Below, piece by piece: positions 48,491 through 58,673 of a DNA stretch of 64,000 nt. This DNA is from Glycomyces harbinensis. Lineage in GTDB: Bacteria; Actinomycetota; Actinomycetes; Mycobacteriales; Micromonosporaceae. The DNA lies in the NCBI RefSeq assembly GCF_900101745.1, contig NZ_FNAD01000002.1, forward strand, positions 310,001 through 374,000, in the 5' to 3' direction. The translations under genes were made by a program, and so were the position numbers. Every line of letters begins with the position of its first letter. Within the stretch, counting starts at the first letter, position 1. The notes beneath the pieces were generated by a model. It had not been told where the DNA came from, made no database searches, and saw only the letters and a program-made list of their open reading frames with translations.

Positions 48491-49387
48491 TTACCGCTGT
48501 CCCTCAGGGGTTCCGGCGGGTTCGCCGCTGGTGGGCAGGGTGAGGATCTCGAAGCCGTCGTCGGTCACCAGGAGGGTGTGCTCGAACTGGGCGGTCCATT
48601 TGCGGTCGCGGGTGACGGCGGTCCAGCCGTCGTCCCACATCTCGTGGTCGGCGGTGCCGAGGTTGATCATCGGCTCGATCGTGAAGGTCATGCCGGTCTC
48701 GATCTCGACCTCGAGTCCGGGGTTGTCGTAGTGCGGCACGTAGAGCCCGGAGTGGAAGGCGGTGCCGATGCCGTGGCCGGTGAACTGGCGGACGACGCCG
48801 TAGCCGAAGCGGTCGGCGTAGGCCTCGATGACCTTGCCGACGACGTTGAGCCGGCGGCCGGGCTTGACGGCCTTGATGCCGCGCCAGGTGGCCTTCCAGG
48901 TGCGCTCGACGAGGTCGCGGGCCTCCTGGGAGACGTCGCCGGCCAGGAAGGTGGCGTTGCAGTCGCCGTGGACGCCGCCGATGAACGCGGTGATGTCGAT
49001 GTTGACGATGTCGCCGTCCTGCACCACGGTCGAGTCGGGGATGCCGTGGCAGATGACCTCGTTGAGCGAGGTGCAGCAGGACTTGGGGTACTCGCGGTAG
49101 CCGAGCGTCGAGGGGTAGGCGCCGAGGTCGCACAGGTATTCGTGGACGAGCGCGTCGAGCTCGTCGGTGGTGATGCCGGGCGCCACGGCCTTGCCGGCCT
49201 CGACGAGGGCGTCGGCGGCGATGCGGCCGGCGAAGCGCATCCGCTCGACGGTCTCGGCGTCCTTGACCTCGGTGCCGGTGAACGGGGAGGGTGCGGGCCT
49301 GCCGACGTACTCGGGCCGCTCGATGGTCGAAGGGACGCTCCTGCGGGGGCTCTGCCTGCCTGGGCGCAGTGCGGGACGGGATTTCAT
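48491..49387 (-). CDS. map: methionine aminopeptidase, type I
   Basis: Removes the initiator methionine. Protein of 298 residues with the pita-bread fold metal ligands: the Asp pair in [16 protein letters not shown], His in FTGHGIG, Glu in TIEPMI and Glu in FEHTLLV. The 40-residue N-terminal extension contains a RPEYVGRP segment like the SH3-binding PxxP of M. tuberculosis MapB, thought to dock on the ribosome. The start has only a weak ribosome site. It is monocistronic. Confidence 0.95.
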   Translation of the reverse strand: MKSRPALRPGRQSPRRSVPSTIERPEYVGRPAPSPFTGTEVKDAETVERMRFAGRIAADALVEAGKAVAPGITTDELDALVHEYLCDLGAYPSTLGYREYPKSCCTSLNEVICHGIPDSTVVQDGDIVNIDITAFIGGVHGDCNATFLAGDVSQEARDLVERTWKATWRGIKAVKPGRRLNVVGKVIEAYADRFGYGVVRQFTGHGIGTAFHSGLYVPHYDNPGLEVEIETGMTFTIEPMINLGTADHEMWDDGWTAVTRDRKWTAQFEHTLLVTDDGFEILTLPTSGEPAGTPEGQR

Positions 49388-49712
49388 CGGGCAAGACTAG
49401 CCCGGGCGGTCCCGGGAACCTGCGGGACCGTTACCGAGACGACGCCGAGAAACCCGCGGCACCGCGGCGAAAAGCTCTTGCGTTTCGGGACGCCAGGCAG
49501 CATCCTGTTCAGACCGGCAGGCCGTGTTCGCGCAGGCCGGGACCCGCGGACTCTCCTACCGAGCCGACGCGGGGCGCCGCTCCCGCGGGAGTGCCGCCGA
49601 CCGGTTCCCGCCGGAAGGGCGGTGTACGACACCTCTCGCGGTCGAGCGCCCCGCCTGTCCAACCCAGGCGGCGTGCAGCCGCCCCGCGTCGGCTCACCAC
49701 ACCTGCGGCACG
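49388..49712. other. Intergenic region upstream of map
   Basis: About 325 bases before a hairpin. Frames across it give only Arg/Gly/Pro-rich strings without ribosome sites. I find no RNA gene; it should contain the map promoter. Confidence 0.5.
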
Positions 49713-49714
49713 AA

Positions 49715-49743
49715 GGCCCGCGAGCCCCGAGGGGTCGCGGGCC
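49715..49743 (-). terminator. Stem-loop after the membrane-protein gene
   Basis: GGCCCGCGA (49715-49723) pairs with 49735-49743, with further CCCC/GGGG pairing inside; it ends 14 bases past the stop of the next gene on the minus strand. Confidence 0.65.
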
Positions 49744-49756
49744 TCGAACGATCCGG

Positions 49757-50284
49757 TCAGGCTGCTTCGAGCTCCTTCGTCGGCTCCTCGGAGTCGGCCG
49801 CCGCGGCCGCCTGCTCCGGGGCGCTGACCTCCTGGGCCAGCCGCTCCCACAGCATCCCGCCCGAGTGCGCGAGCGCGCCGATGATCGAGGGCACGAACGG
49901 CAGGACCCAGTCGGCGAGGAAGCCCTCGTGCGGCATGTTCAGCACGAGCATGGCCGAACCGGCGCACAGCAGGCCCTGGAGGGTCCCGCGCCAGGCGGCG
50001 CGGGTGCCGTCGATGACGGCCTCGCGGCGCTCGGTCGCGGGGTCGTGGAACTCCGAGAGCCCCGCGGCGTCGCGGCGGCCCAGGTAGGCGCCGACGACCG
50101 CCAGGACGGCGGTGCCCGCGATGACGGCGGCGAGGAGGCTGTTCTTGGTGACCACGTAGATCAGGGCGAACAGGAGACCGCCGCCGAGGACGGTCAGGAC
50201 GCCCCGGATCCAGTCGACCTTCTCGCCGGGGTACCAGTAGTACTTGGTGACACCCTCGGATATCTGGCGTTCGAACTTCCCCAT
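49757..50284 (-). CDS. Membrane protein of unknown function
   Basis: Protein of 175 residues. KYYWYPGEKVDWIRG precedes three or four hydrophobic segments (about 26-46, 50-67, 97-114, 122-138), and the C-terminal 25 residues are acidic and Ala-rich. ATG 50284 has GGGGAG 8 bases upstream; longer in-frame starts lack one. A CRP-like palindrome lies about 115 bases upstream. I do not recognise the family. Confidence 0.68.
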   Translation of the reverse strand: MGKFERQISEGVTKYYWYPGEKVDWIRGVLTVLGGGLLFALIYVVTKNSLLAAVIAGTAVLAVVGAYLGRRDAAGLSEFHDPATERREAVIDGTRAAWRGTLQGLLCAGSAMLVLNMPHEGFLADWVLPFVPSIIGALAHSGGMLWERLAQEVSAPEQAAAAADSEEPTKELEAA

Positions 50285-50395
50285 GTCGATGGCTCCCCTT
50301 TCGCGGGCGCAGGCGACCGGCAGGCGCCTTACAGGCACGAAAGTCATTATGCGGGGCCCCGTCCGGCCGTCTGGCCGAATCCCCCGAGTCACCGA

Positions 50396-50411
50396 TGTGC
50401 AATTTCGCACA
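50396..50411. promoter_or_regulatory. CRP/FNR-like palindrome TGTGC-N6-GCACA
   Basis: Perfect 5-bp arms 6 bases apart (50396-50400 and 50407-50411), with the geometry of the CRP-family site TGTGA-N6-TCACA. It lies between the membrane-protein gene and the ispG stop. Confidence 0.4.
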
Positions 50412-50516
50412 AGACGCGCGTAATGTCGGATTTCAGGTCGAACGGGGGCGCGGTGAACTGGTGCTGCGTTCCAGCGTAGTCAAGGCGGGGTCGTCACCGA
50501 GTCGGCGATCCGACAG

Positions 50517-51698
<1,182 letters not shown>

Positions 51699-51726
51699 GT
51701 GGCTAGTTTCCACCTTGATTCGCGGG

Positions 51727-52992
51727 TTAGTTGAAGATAGTGATCGGGTTGACGATGTCAGCCGTGATCGTCAGCAGCATGAAGCCGCCCAGGAGGACGA
51801 TCACAGCGTAGGTCAGCGGCATCAGCTTGAGGTAGTCGACACGCCCCGGGTCGGGCCGGCCGCGCTTGGCGGCCACCCACGAGCGGGCCTTCTCGTACCA
51901 GGCGATGGCGATGTGCCCGCCGTCCATGGGCAGCAGCGGCAGCAGGTTGAAGATGCCGATGAAGTAGTTCAGGACCACCAGGAGCATGAAGAACATGGCC
52001 CACTGGTCGTACTGGACCATCTCGCCGCCCAGGCGCGAGGCGCCCACGACGCTCACGGGCGAGTCGTCGCTGCGCTCGCCGCCGAAGATCGCGTCCCACA
52101 GCGGCGGGATCTTCGAGGGCAGCTGCCCCAGGGCGATGAAGGTCTCCTTGAACATGTCGCCGGTGTAGGCGACGGTCTCGCCGACGCCGTCGATCGCGCC
52201 GACGGCCGTGGTGGGGCTGACGGCGGGGTCGGTGTAGACGAAGACGCCGAGGCGGGCGACGGTCTCGGTCCCGCCGTCCTCGGTCTCGGCTTCGGCGGCG
52301 TACGGGGTGACCTCGACGGTGCGCTCGGTCCCGTCCCGCTCGACGGCGACCTCGACGGGCTCGCCGGGGGTCAGGTCGGAGACGGCCGCGAGGAGGGAGT
52401 CCCAGTCGGTGACGGCGGTCCCGGCGACCGCGGTGACGGCGTCGCCGCTCTCGATCCCGGCCGTCCAGGCCGGGCCCTCGATCTGGCCTTCGGCGCAGTC
52501 GCCGGCCGCGGCGTCGGTGCCAGTGGCGGCCACGCATTCGGCGACGGCGACCGTGGCGGTCTCCTGCGACTCGGCGACCTGCTCGGCGTACGCGGGGTTG
52601 GCGACGACGCCGACGAAGGAGACGAGGATCCACAGGGCGACGAAGCCGAGGATGAAGTGGGTGACCGAGCCGGCGGCGAGCACCACGGTGCGCTGCCACA
52701 GGGGCTTGCGCCAGAACACGCGCTTCTTGTCCTTCTCGGTGACCTCCTCCTCTTCCTCTTCGAGGGGGGTCATGCCGACGATCTTCACGAAGCCGCCCAG
52801 GGGGATGCCCTTGACGCCGTATTCGGTCTCGCCCTTGCGGAAGGACCACAGCGTGGGGCCGAAGCCCACGAAGTAGCGGGTGACCTTCATGCCGAAGGCC
52901 TTCGCGGTGAGCATGTGGCCGGCCTCGTGCAGGCTCACGGAGATGAGGATCGCCAGCGCGAACAGGATGATCCCGATGGTGTAGGCCAGCAA
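51727..52992 (-). CDS. site-2 intramembrane metalloprotease (RseP/Rip1 type)
   Basis: M50 peptidase of 421 residues that cuts membrane anti-sigma factors or remnant peptides. Helix 1 carries the zinc site SLHEAGH; a PDZ domain follows ([17 protein letters not shown]); the third zinc ligand is in [12 protein letters not shown]. Four predicted membrane helices. The start is TTG with AAGGAG 6 bases upstream, 12 bases behind the dxr stop. An Asp/Thr-rich insert of 30 residues with three cysteines in the periplasmic part is longer than usual. Confidence 0.93.
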   Translation of the reverse strand: MLAYTIGIILFALAILISVSLHEAGHMLTAKAFGMKVTRYFVGFGPTLWSFRKGETEYGVKGIPLGGFVKIVGMTPLEEEEEEVTEKDKKRVFWRKPLWQRTVVLAAGSVTHFILGFVALWILVSFVGVVANPAYAEQVAESQETATVAVAECVAATGTDAAAGDCAEGQIEGPAWTAGIESGDAVTAVAGTAVTDWDSLLAAVSDLTPGEPVEVAVERDGTERTVEVTPYAAEAETEDGGTETVARLGVFVYTDPAVSPTTAVGAIDGVGETVAYTGDMFKETFIALGQLPSKIPPLWDAIFGGERSDDSPVSVVGASRLGGEMVQYDQWAMFFMLLVVLNYFIGIFNLLPLLPMDGGHIAIAWYEKARSWVAAKRGRPDPGRVDYLKLMPLTYAVIVLLGGFMLLTITADIVNPITIFN

Positions 52993-53004
52993 GTCTGTCT
53001 CCTT

Positions 53005-54210
53005 CTAACGCTCGGTCGCGTCCAACATTAGCCGTCGGGCGCTCGACCTCGCCCAGTTCTCCGCTTCGAGTACGTCTGCGACACTTTCGGGTCGGCCGAA
53101 CTCCGGGGCGGCGTCGAGGACCGCCGCGATGGTGTCGACGATGCCGAGGAACGGGAGGCGCCCGTCGCGGAACGCGGCGACGGCCTCTTCGTTGGCGGCG
53201 TTGTAGACCGCGGGGCTCAGTCCCCCGGCGCGCCCGGCGTCCTTGGCGAGCGCGATGGCGGGGAAGGCGGTCGCGTCGAGCGGTTCGAAGCGCCATTCGG
53301 CGGCCTCGGTCCAGTCGACGGGGCGGGCGGCGCCGGGGAGGCGGTCGGGCCAGGCGAGGGCGTGGCCGATGGGCAGGCGCATGTCGGGCGGGGAGGCCTG
53401 GGCGATCGTGGAGCCGTCGGTGAACTCGACCATGGAGTGGACGACCGACTGGGGGTGGACGACGACGTCGATCCGGTCGTAGGGGATGTCGAAGAGCTCG
53501 TGGGCCTCGATGACCTCGAGGGCCTTGTTGACCATGGTCGCGGAGTTGATGGTGACGACCGGTCCCATGGCCCAGGTGGGGTGGGCGAGGGCCTGGTCGA
53601 GGGTGACGTCGGACAGCTGTGATCGGGTCTTGCCGCGGAAGGGCCCGCCGGAGGCGGTGAGCACGAGTTTCGCGACGCGTTCGGGCGTTCCGGAGCGCAG
53701 GCACTGGGCGAGCGCGGAGTGCTCGGAGTCGACGGGGACGAGCTGGCCGGGTGCGGCGGCGTCGCGCACGAGGGGGCCGCCGGCGACGAGGGATTCCTTG
53801 TTGGCAAGGGCCACTTGGCGTCCGGCCTTGAGGGCGGCGAGGGTCGGTGCGAGGCCGATGGATCCGGTGATGCCGTTGAGGACGGTGTGGCAGGGCCAGG
53901 TGGCGAGTTCGCTCATGGCCGAGCGCCCGGCGAGGAGCTTGGGCATCTTGAAGCCGCCCGCGGTCCAGTCGCGGTCCTTGGCGGCGGCGAAGAGGCGCAG
54001 CTGGACGGCTTCGAGCTGGGTGGCGTCGGCGACGGCCACGACGTCGACGCCGAGCGCGACGGCCTGTTCGGCGAGGGCGGCGGGGTCGGACCCGGCCGCG
54101 CCGATGCCGACGATGCGGTAGTGCTCGGGATTGGCGCGGACGATGTCGACGGCCTGGGTGCCGATGGAGCCGGTGGAGCCCAGCAGCACGATCTCGCGTT
54201 GGTCGGTCAC
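53005..54210 (-). CDS. dxr: 1-deoxy-D-xylulose-5-phosphate reductoisomerase
   Basis: NADPH enzyme making MEP from DXP, second step of the MEP pathway. Protein of 401 residues with LLGSTGSIG (NADPH loop), [18 protein letters not shown] (metal ligands) and [16 protein letters not shown]. The GTG start has no clear ribosome site; it lies 14 bases behind the purU stop, so it may be coupled. Grouped with rip and ispG. Confidence 0.95.
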   Translation of the reverse strand: MTDQREIVLLGSTGSIGTQAVDIVRANPEHYRIVGIGAAGSDPAALAEQAVALGVDVVAVADATQLEAVQLRLFAAAKDRDWTAGGFKMPKLLAGRSAMSELATWPCHTVLNGITGSIGLAPTLAALKAGRQVALANKESLVAGGPLVRDAAAPGQLVPVDSEHSALAQCLRSGTPERVAKLVLTASGGPFRGKTRSQLSDVTLDQALAHPTWAMGPVVTINSATMVNKALEVIEAHELFDIPYDRIDVVVHPQSVVHSMVEFTDGSTIAQASPPDMRLPIGHALAWPDRLPGAARPVDWTEAAEWRFEPLDATAFPAIALAKDAGRAGGLSPAVYNAANEEAVAAFRDGRLPFLGIVDTIAAVLDAAPEFGRPESVADVLEAENWARSSARRLMLDATER

Positions 54211-54224
54211 GGCGTCATTATGCG

Positions 54225-55070
54225 CTAGCGAAAAACCACGGTCTTGTGGCCGTTGAGCAGAATCCTGTCGTCGAGGTGTGCTGCGAGGCCGCGGGCGAGG
54301 CAGGTCGACTCGAGGTCGCGGCCGGCGGCGACGAGTTCGTCGGGGCTGTGCGCGTGGTCGACGCGGGCGACCTCCTGGTCGATGATGGGGCCCTCGTCGA
54401 GGTCGGCGGTGACGTAGTGGCAGGTCGCGCCGATGAGCTTGACGCCGCGGGCGTGCGCCTGGTGGTAGGGCTTGGCGCCCTTGAAGCTCGGCAGGAAGGA
54501 GTGGTGGATGTTGATGATCCGCCCGGGCAGCTTCGCGCAGAACTCCGAGGAGAGGATCTGCATGTAGCGGGCGAGGACCACGACGTCGATGTCCTCGGAC
54601 TGGACGAGGTCGAGGATCCGCTGCTCCTGGGTGGCGCGGCCCTCGGGGCCGACCGGGAGGTAGTGGAAGGGCACGCCGGAGGAGGCGGCCAGGTCGGCCC
54701 AGTCGGGGTGGTTGGAGACCACGGCGGCGGCCTCGCCGTGGAGGGCGCCGATGCGGAAGCGGTAGAGCAGGTCGTTGAGGCAGTGGCCCTGCTTGGAGGC
54801 CATGACGAGCACGCGGGGCTTGACGGCGCGGTCGTGGAGGCGCCAGTCCATGTCGAATTCGCGGGCGATCTCGGCGAAGCCGACGGCCAGTTCGTCGCGG
54901 GCGGCCGCGGTCCGGAACTCCACTCGCATGAAGAAGCGGCCCGATCCGTGCTCGGAGAACTGCTGGGAGTCCTCGATGTTGGCGTCGCGGCGGGTCAGGA
55001 AGCCCGAAACGGCGTACACGATGCCGAGGCGGTCGGGGCACGAGAGCGTGAGCACGAACTGGCTGGTCAT
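54225..55070 (-). CDS. purU: formyltetrahydrofolate deformylase
   Basis: Hydrolyses 10-formyl-THF to THF and formate, balancing one-carbon units. Protein of 281 residues: N-terminal ACT domain ([19 protein letters not shown]) that senses Gly/Met in E. coli, then the formyltransferase fold with [10 protein letters not shown] and [10 protein letters not shown] catalytic segments. The first gene of the leftward purU-dxr-rip-ispG run. Confidence 0.95.
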   Translation of the reverse strand: MTSQFVLTLSCPDRLGIVYAVSGFLTRRDANIEDSQQFSEHGSGRFFMRVEFRTAAARDELAVGFAEIAREFDMDWRLHDRAVKPRVLVMASKQGHCLNDLLYRFRIGALHGEAAAVVSNHPDWADLAASSGVPFHYLPVGPEGRATQEQRILDLVQSEDIDVVVLARYMQILSSEFCAKLPGRIINIHHSFLPSFKGAKPYHQAHARGVKLIGATCHYVTADLDEGPIIDQEVARVDHAHSPDELVAAGRDLESTCLARGLAAHLDDRILLNGHKTVVFR

Positions 55071-55163
55071 CCCAGCAATGATACGGAGGGCTCCGCTGCG
55101 GCGGCAATCGACGTCGGTCGCGTCCCGAATGTCGCCCGAGGCCGCCGGACGCCGGGTATGGGC

Positions 55164-55209
55164 GGGGGCGGGCCCGGTGCCGCTTGTCGCCGCGGCCGGG
55201 CCCGCCCCC
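55164..55209 (-). terminator. Terminator of the sugar ABC operon
   Basis: A perfect 14-bp GC stem (55164-55177 with 55196-55209) with an 18-base loop, 12 bases past the binding-protein stop. Confidence 0.75.
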
Positions 55210-55221
55210 TCGTCGATCGCC

Positions 55222-56535
55222 TTATGCGGCGCCGATGGCCGCGTTGGTCTGCTCGATGAACGCCGCGGTGGTCTCCTCCACCGTGGTGTCGCCGAAGATC
55301 AGCGTCTCGAAGACGCCGAGCATGATGTCGGCGGCGCCTCCGGAGCCGATCGGGGGCACCGGCGGGCCTTCGGCCAGGTCCGGGGTGATCGCCGCGATGT
55401 AGTCGGCGCCGAGCTTCTGGTCCGGCGGGAGGGCGGGCAGGATGCGCTCGCGCTGGGCGGTGTTGGCCGGGAGGCCGCGGTCGCCCAGGCACAGGTCGAT
55501 GGACTCGTCGCTGTTGAGCAGGAAGTCCACGAGCTTGGACGCGGCGGCCTGGTCCGAGGTGGTCCGCGAGATCGACCAGTACATGGCCGACTTGAGGTAG
55601 AGGCCCGGCTGGGCCCCGGTGGACTCGCCGGGGACGCGCAGCAGCACCAGGTCGGAGCCGAGCACGGACTGGATGGCGCCGATCTGGTTGGTCCAGTAGA
55701 ACTCGGTGACGCCGGCGCCGGTGGCGAGGGGCGCCTGGTCCTGGCCGGCGGCGAAGGCCTCGACGATCTTGCTGGGCTCGGGGATGCCCCCGGCGTCGCG
55801 CAGGTCGACGACCATCTGCCACCACTCGTTCATGGTGGCCTCGGTGAAGCCGAGCTTGCCGTCGTCGGTGTAGAGGCTCTCGCCCTTCTGGCGCGCGAAC
55901 ACGTTGAACAGCGACTCGTTGCTGAAGGAGATGGCCGAGTTGCCGATGGCGTCGCCCTGGGCCGACAGGTCGGTGACGAACGTCGTGAAGTCGGCCCACG
56001 ACCATGCGGTGTCGTCGGGCATGGTCAGGCCGGCCGCTTCCACGAGTGCCGGGTTGACCAGGAGCGCGAAGGCGTTGACGCCGGTGGCGATGCCGTAGGT
56101 CTTGCCGTCGAACTGGCCGGTCTTGAGGGTGTTCTCCTCGATGTTCGACAGGTCGATGTCGAGGTCGTCCAAGGCGAGGAGGGCGTTCTTGTCGGCGTAG
56201 TCGCGCAGGTAGCGCTCGTCCTGCTGGAGGACGTCCGGCGAGTTGTTGCCCGAGACCGAGACGTTGAGGGCGTCCCAGTAGGCGTCGAACTCGTTGGGGC
56301 TGGGCTTGATCGTGATGCCGTCGTTCTTGGCGAGGAAGGCTTCGATGATCTGCTGGGTGTACTCGTGGCGGGGGTCGGAGCCCCACCACCAGAAGTCCAG
56401 CTCGCCGTCGCCTTCATCGGCGCCGCCGCCGTCGCCGCCGCCGCAGGCCGCGAGGAGGGGTGCGGTTGCGGCGCCGAAGATCCCGGCCTTGCCGAGCGTT
56501 CTCCGCGAGACGCCCGAGGGGTTGGTCGACTTCAT
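55222..56535 (-). CDS. carbohydrate ABC transporter substrate-binding lipoprotein
   Basis: Protein of 437 residues. Signal peptide SRRTLGKAGIFGAATAPLL with lipobox LLAAC and an acidic Gly-rich linker; the RR pair allows Tat export. The mature part is a family 1 (CUT1) solute-binding protein (LDFWWWGSDPRHEY near the N-terminus, RLYTDDGKLGF-type hinge). It binds a sugar or oligosaccharide outside the cell. The start has GAAAGGA 8 bases upstream. Third gene of the operon. Confidence 0.9.
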   Translation of the reverse strand: MKSTNPSGVSRRTLGKAGIFGAATAPLLAACGGGDGGGADEGDGELDFWWWGSDPRHEYTQQIIEAFLAKNDGITIKPSPNEFDAYWDALNVSVSGNNSPDVLQQDERYLRDYADKNALLALDDLDIDLSNIEENTLKTGQFDGKTYGIATGVNAFALLVNPALVEAAGLTMPDDTAWSWADFTTFVTDLSAQGDAIGNSAISFSNESLFNVFARQKGESLYTDDGKLGFTEATMNEWWQMVVDLRDAGGIPEPSKIVEAFAAGQDQAPLATGAGVTEFYWTNQIGAIQSVLGSDLVLLRVPGESTGAQPGLYLKSAMYWSISRTTSDQAAASKLVDFLLNSDESIDLCLGDRGLPANTAQRERILPALPPDQKLGADYIAAITPDLAEGPPVPPIGSGGAADIMLGVFETLIFGDTTVEETTAAFIEQTNAAIGAA

Positions 56536-56579
56536 CGTCTGCGTCCTTTCAGGACTGTGAGAGGGTTGGTTGCCGAATG

Positions 56580-57473
56580 TTACTTGATGCCGGTGGTGGC
56601 GATCCCCCGGACGAGGTATCGCTGGCCGGCGAGGAAGAACCCGAAGATCGGGCCCAGGGCGACGATCGACATCGCGAACAGCGCCCCCCAGTTCGTGGTG
56701 CCCGTGGAGTCCATGAAGAGCCGCAGGGCGAGGGGCACGGTCTGGAGGTCGACGTCCCGCAGGTAGATCAGCTGCGAGTAGAAGTCGTTCCACGTCCAGA
56801 TGAACGTGAAGATGGCGGTCGTCGCCAGCGCGGGCATGCACAGCGGCATGATGATGCGCAGGTAGGTGCCCCAGTACCCGCAGCCGTCGATCGAGGCGGC
56901 CTCGTCGAGTTCGCGCGGCAGGCCGCGGATGAACTGGACCATGAGGAACACGAAGAACGCGTCGGTCGCCAGGAGCTTGGGGACGATCAGGGGCCAGAAG
57001 GTGTCCACCCAGCCCAGGTTGTTGAACAGGATGTACTGCGGGATGATCACGACGTGGATCGGCAGCATGATGGTGCCGAGCATGACCGCGAAGAGCATGC
57101 CGCGCATGGGGAAGCGCAGGCGCGCGAAGGCGTAGGCGGCCATCGAGCAGGAGACCAGGTTGCCGACGATGGAGCCGGCGACGATGATCATCGAGTTGAA
57201 GATGTACTTCTCGAACGGGTGCGGCAGGGCGTTCCAGCCCTCGGAGTAGTTGCTCCACTCCCATGTGGAGGGGATCAGGCCCGGGTCGGAGAAGATCTCC
57301 TCGATCGGCTTGAAGCTGGCCGAGAGCATCCACAGCAGCGGGTAGATCATGACCAGCGCCGCGATGATGAGCACCAGGTGGAAGACGAAGCGCTTGATGC
57401 CGCCCGCGACCGCGCTCCGCTCGGAGCTGCGGCGTGCCGGGGCCGGAGCCTTGGTCTCAGTCATTGTCGCCAT
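56580..57473 (-). CDS. carbohydrate ABC transporter permease (MalG type)
   Basis: Protein of 297 residues with six helices and the EAA loop LDEAASIDGCGYWGTYLRIIMP that docks the ATPase. Its start overlaps the end of the first permease by 17 bases (an alternative ATG three codons in also overlaps), so translation is coupled. No ATPase gene is nearby; a shared MsiK-type ATPase is the usual actinobacterial partner. Confidence 0.92.
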   Translation of the reverse strand: MATMTETKAPAPARRSSERSAVAGGIKRFVFHLVLIIAALVMIYPLLWMLSASFKPIEEIFSDPGLIPSTWEWSNYSEGWNALPHPFEKYIFNSMIIVAGSIVGNLVSCSMAAYAFARLRFPMRGMLFAVMLGTIMLPIHVVIIPQYILFNNLGWVDTFWPLIVPKLLATDAFFVFLMVQFIRGLPRELDEAASIDGCGYWGTYLRIIMPLCMPALATTAIFTFIWTWNDFYSQLIYLRDVDLQTVPLALRLFMDSTGTTNWGALFAMSIVALGPIFGFFLAGQRYLVRGIATTGIK

Positions 57474-58458
57474 AGAACACCCAGAATTTCGACATGAGGA
57501 AGTTGAGCGCGGTGAAGATCGCGATGATGGCCAGGAGCAGCCAGGCGATGGCCGAGGCGTAGCCCATGTCGAACTGGGTGAAGCCCTGGTCGTAGAGGTA
57601 CAGCGTCAGGAACAGCGTCGAGTCGGCCGGGCCGCCCTTGCCGCTGGAGACGATGAACGCCTGGGTGAACGACTGGAAGGAGTTGATGATCTGGAGCACG
57701 AGGTTGAAGAAGATGATCGGCGTCAGCAGCGGGAGCGTCACGTTCACGAAGCGGCGCAGCGGGCCGGCCCCGTCCACCTTGGCGGCCTCGTAGTACATGG
57801 TGGGGATCTGCCGCAGGCCCGCCAGGAAGATGATCATCGGTGAGCCGAAGGTCCACACGTGCAGGATGATCAGCGTCCCGAGGGCGTAGTCGGGGTGGGA
57901 GACCCAGCCTTCGCCCTGGATGCCGAACATCGCCAGGAGCTGGTTCACGAGGCCTTCGGTGCCGAAGACCTGGCGCCACATGATCGCGATGGCAACCGAT
58001 GCCCCAAGGAGCGAGGGCAGGTAGAAGATCGAGCGGTAGAACGACATCCCGCGCAGTCCCCGGTCGAGGACGATCGCGAGCAGGAGCGCGGCCGCCAGTT
58101 GCAGCGGGACCGAGACGAACGTGTAGATCGCGGTGACCTTCACGGACTGCTCGAGGCGCGGGTCGTCGAGCATCCGCTGGTAGTTCTCCATGCCGACCCA
58201 CTCGCCGTATCCCAGGCTGTAGTCGGTGAAGGACAGGTAGAACGAGGCGACCATGGGGCCGATGGTGATGGCCAGGAGGCCGATCAGCCACGGGGACATG
58301 AAGCTCAGGGCGGCCCAGCGCTCGCGCGAGCGGATGGTGGTGCCGATGCCCCGGCGGCCCCGGTCGGGGCTCGGGGCGGGTGCGCCGGCGGGCGGCCCGG
58401 GAGGGGCGCCCGAGCTGCGCGGCTTCGGGCGCACCACAGCGACATCGTTGTCGGACAT
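57457..58458 (-). CDS. carbohydrate ABC transporter permease (MalF type)
   Basis: Protein of 333 residues. A 45-residue Pro/Gly-rich cytoplasmic leader precedes six helices; the EAA loop is YYEAAKVDGAGPLRRFVNVTLPLL. First gene of the importer operon, 45-70 bases downstream of the predicted promoter at 58504-58532. Confidence 0.92.
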   Translation of the reverse strand: MSDNDVAVVRPKPRSSGAPPGPPAGAPAPSPDRGRRGIGTTIRSRERWAALSFMSPWLIGLLAITIGPMVASFYLSFTDYSLGYGEWVGMENYQRMLDDPRLEQSVKVTAIYTFVSVPLQLAAALLLAIVLDRGLRGMSFYRSIFYLPSLLGASVAIAIMWRQVFGTEGLVNQLLAMFGIQGEGWVSHPDYALGTLIILHVWTFGSPMIIFLAGLRQIPTMYYEAAKVDGAGPLRRFVNVTLPLLTPIIFFNLVLQIINSFQSFTQAFIVSSGKGGPADSTLFLTLYLYDQGFTQFDMGYASAIAWLLLAIIAIFTALNFLMSKFWVFYGDND

Positions 58459-58503
58459 AAGGTATTGGGACCTTTCGGAGGGGGTTGACTCCTAGATCAC
58501 ACC

Positions 58504-58532
58504 AGGCTATGCAACCGCTTGCCGCTTGTCAA
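58504..58532 (-). promoter_or_regulatory. Promoter with LacI-type operator in the spacer, for the sugar ABC operon
   Basis: On the minus strand, TTGACA (58527-58532) and TAGCCT (58504-58509) are separated by exactly 17 bases. The spacer contains GGCAAGCGGTTGCA (58510-58523), an imperfect palindrome centred on CG of the LacI-family kind. Repression by blocking the polymerase would fit. No LacI gene is in the window. Confidence 0.75.
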
Positions 58533-58627
58533 CAGCTCAACTTAAATTCTTGAATATCTTTTGTGTCAGGGGCCCAACAAATATCCCAAGGACGGAACGC
58601 GCCCCTTGCGCCACGCGCGGACGGCGA

Positions 58628-58659
58628 ACGGCCCGCCCGAGTGGTCTCGGGCGGGCCGT
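58628..58659. terminator. Terminator of the MMPL transporter gene
   Basis: A perfect 14-bp stem (58628-58641 with 58646-58659) with loop TGGT, 15 bases past the stop codon. Confidence 0.8.
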
Positions 58660-58673
58660 CGGTTTCCCGGTGG

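Noticed and set aside
49384-49662. 92-codon ORF upstream of map
   Set aside because: Arg/Pro/Gly-rich, no ribosome site, overlaps the expected map promoter.
55222-57333. One 703-residue protein spanning the binding protein and part of the permease region
   Set aside because: The first 266 codons are antisense-like filler in another frame of the MalG-type permease; the lipoprotein signal and ribosome site place the start at 56535.
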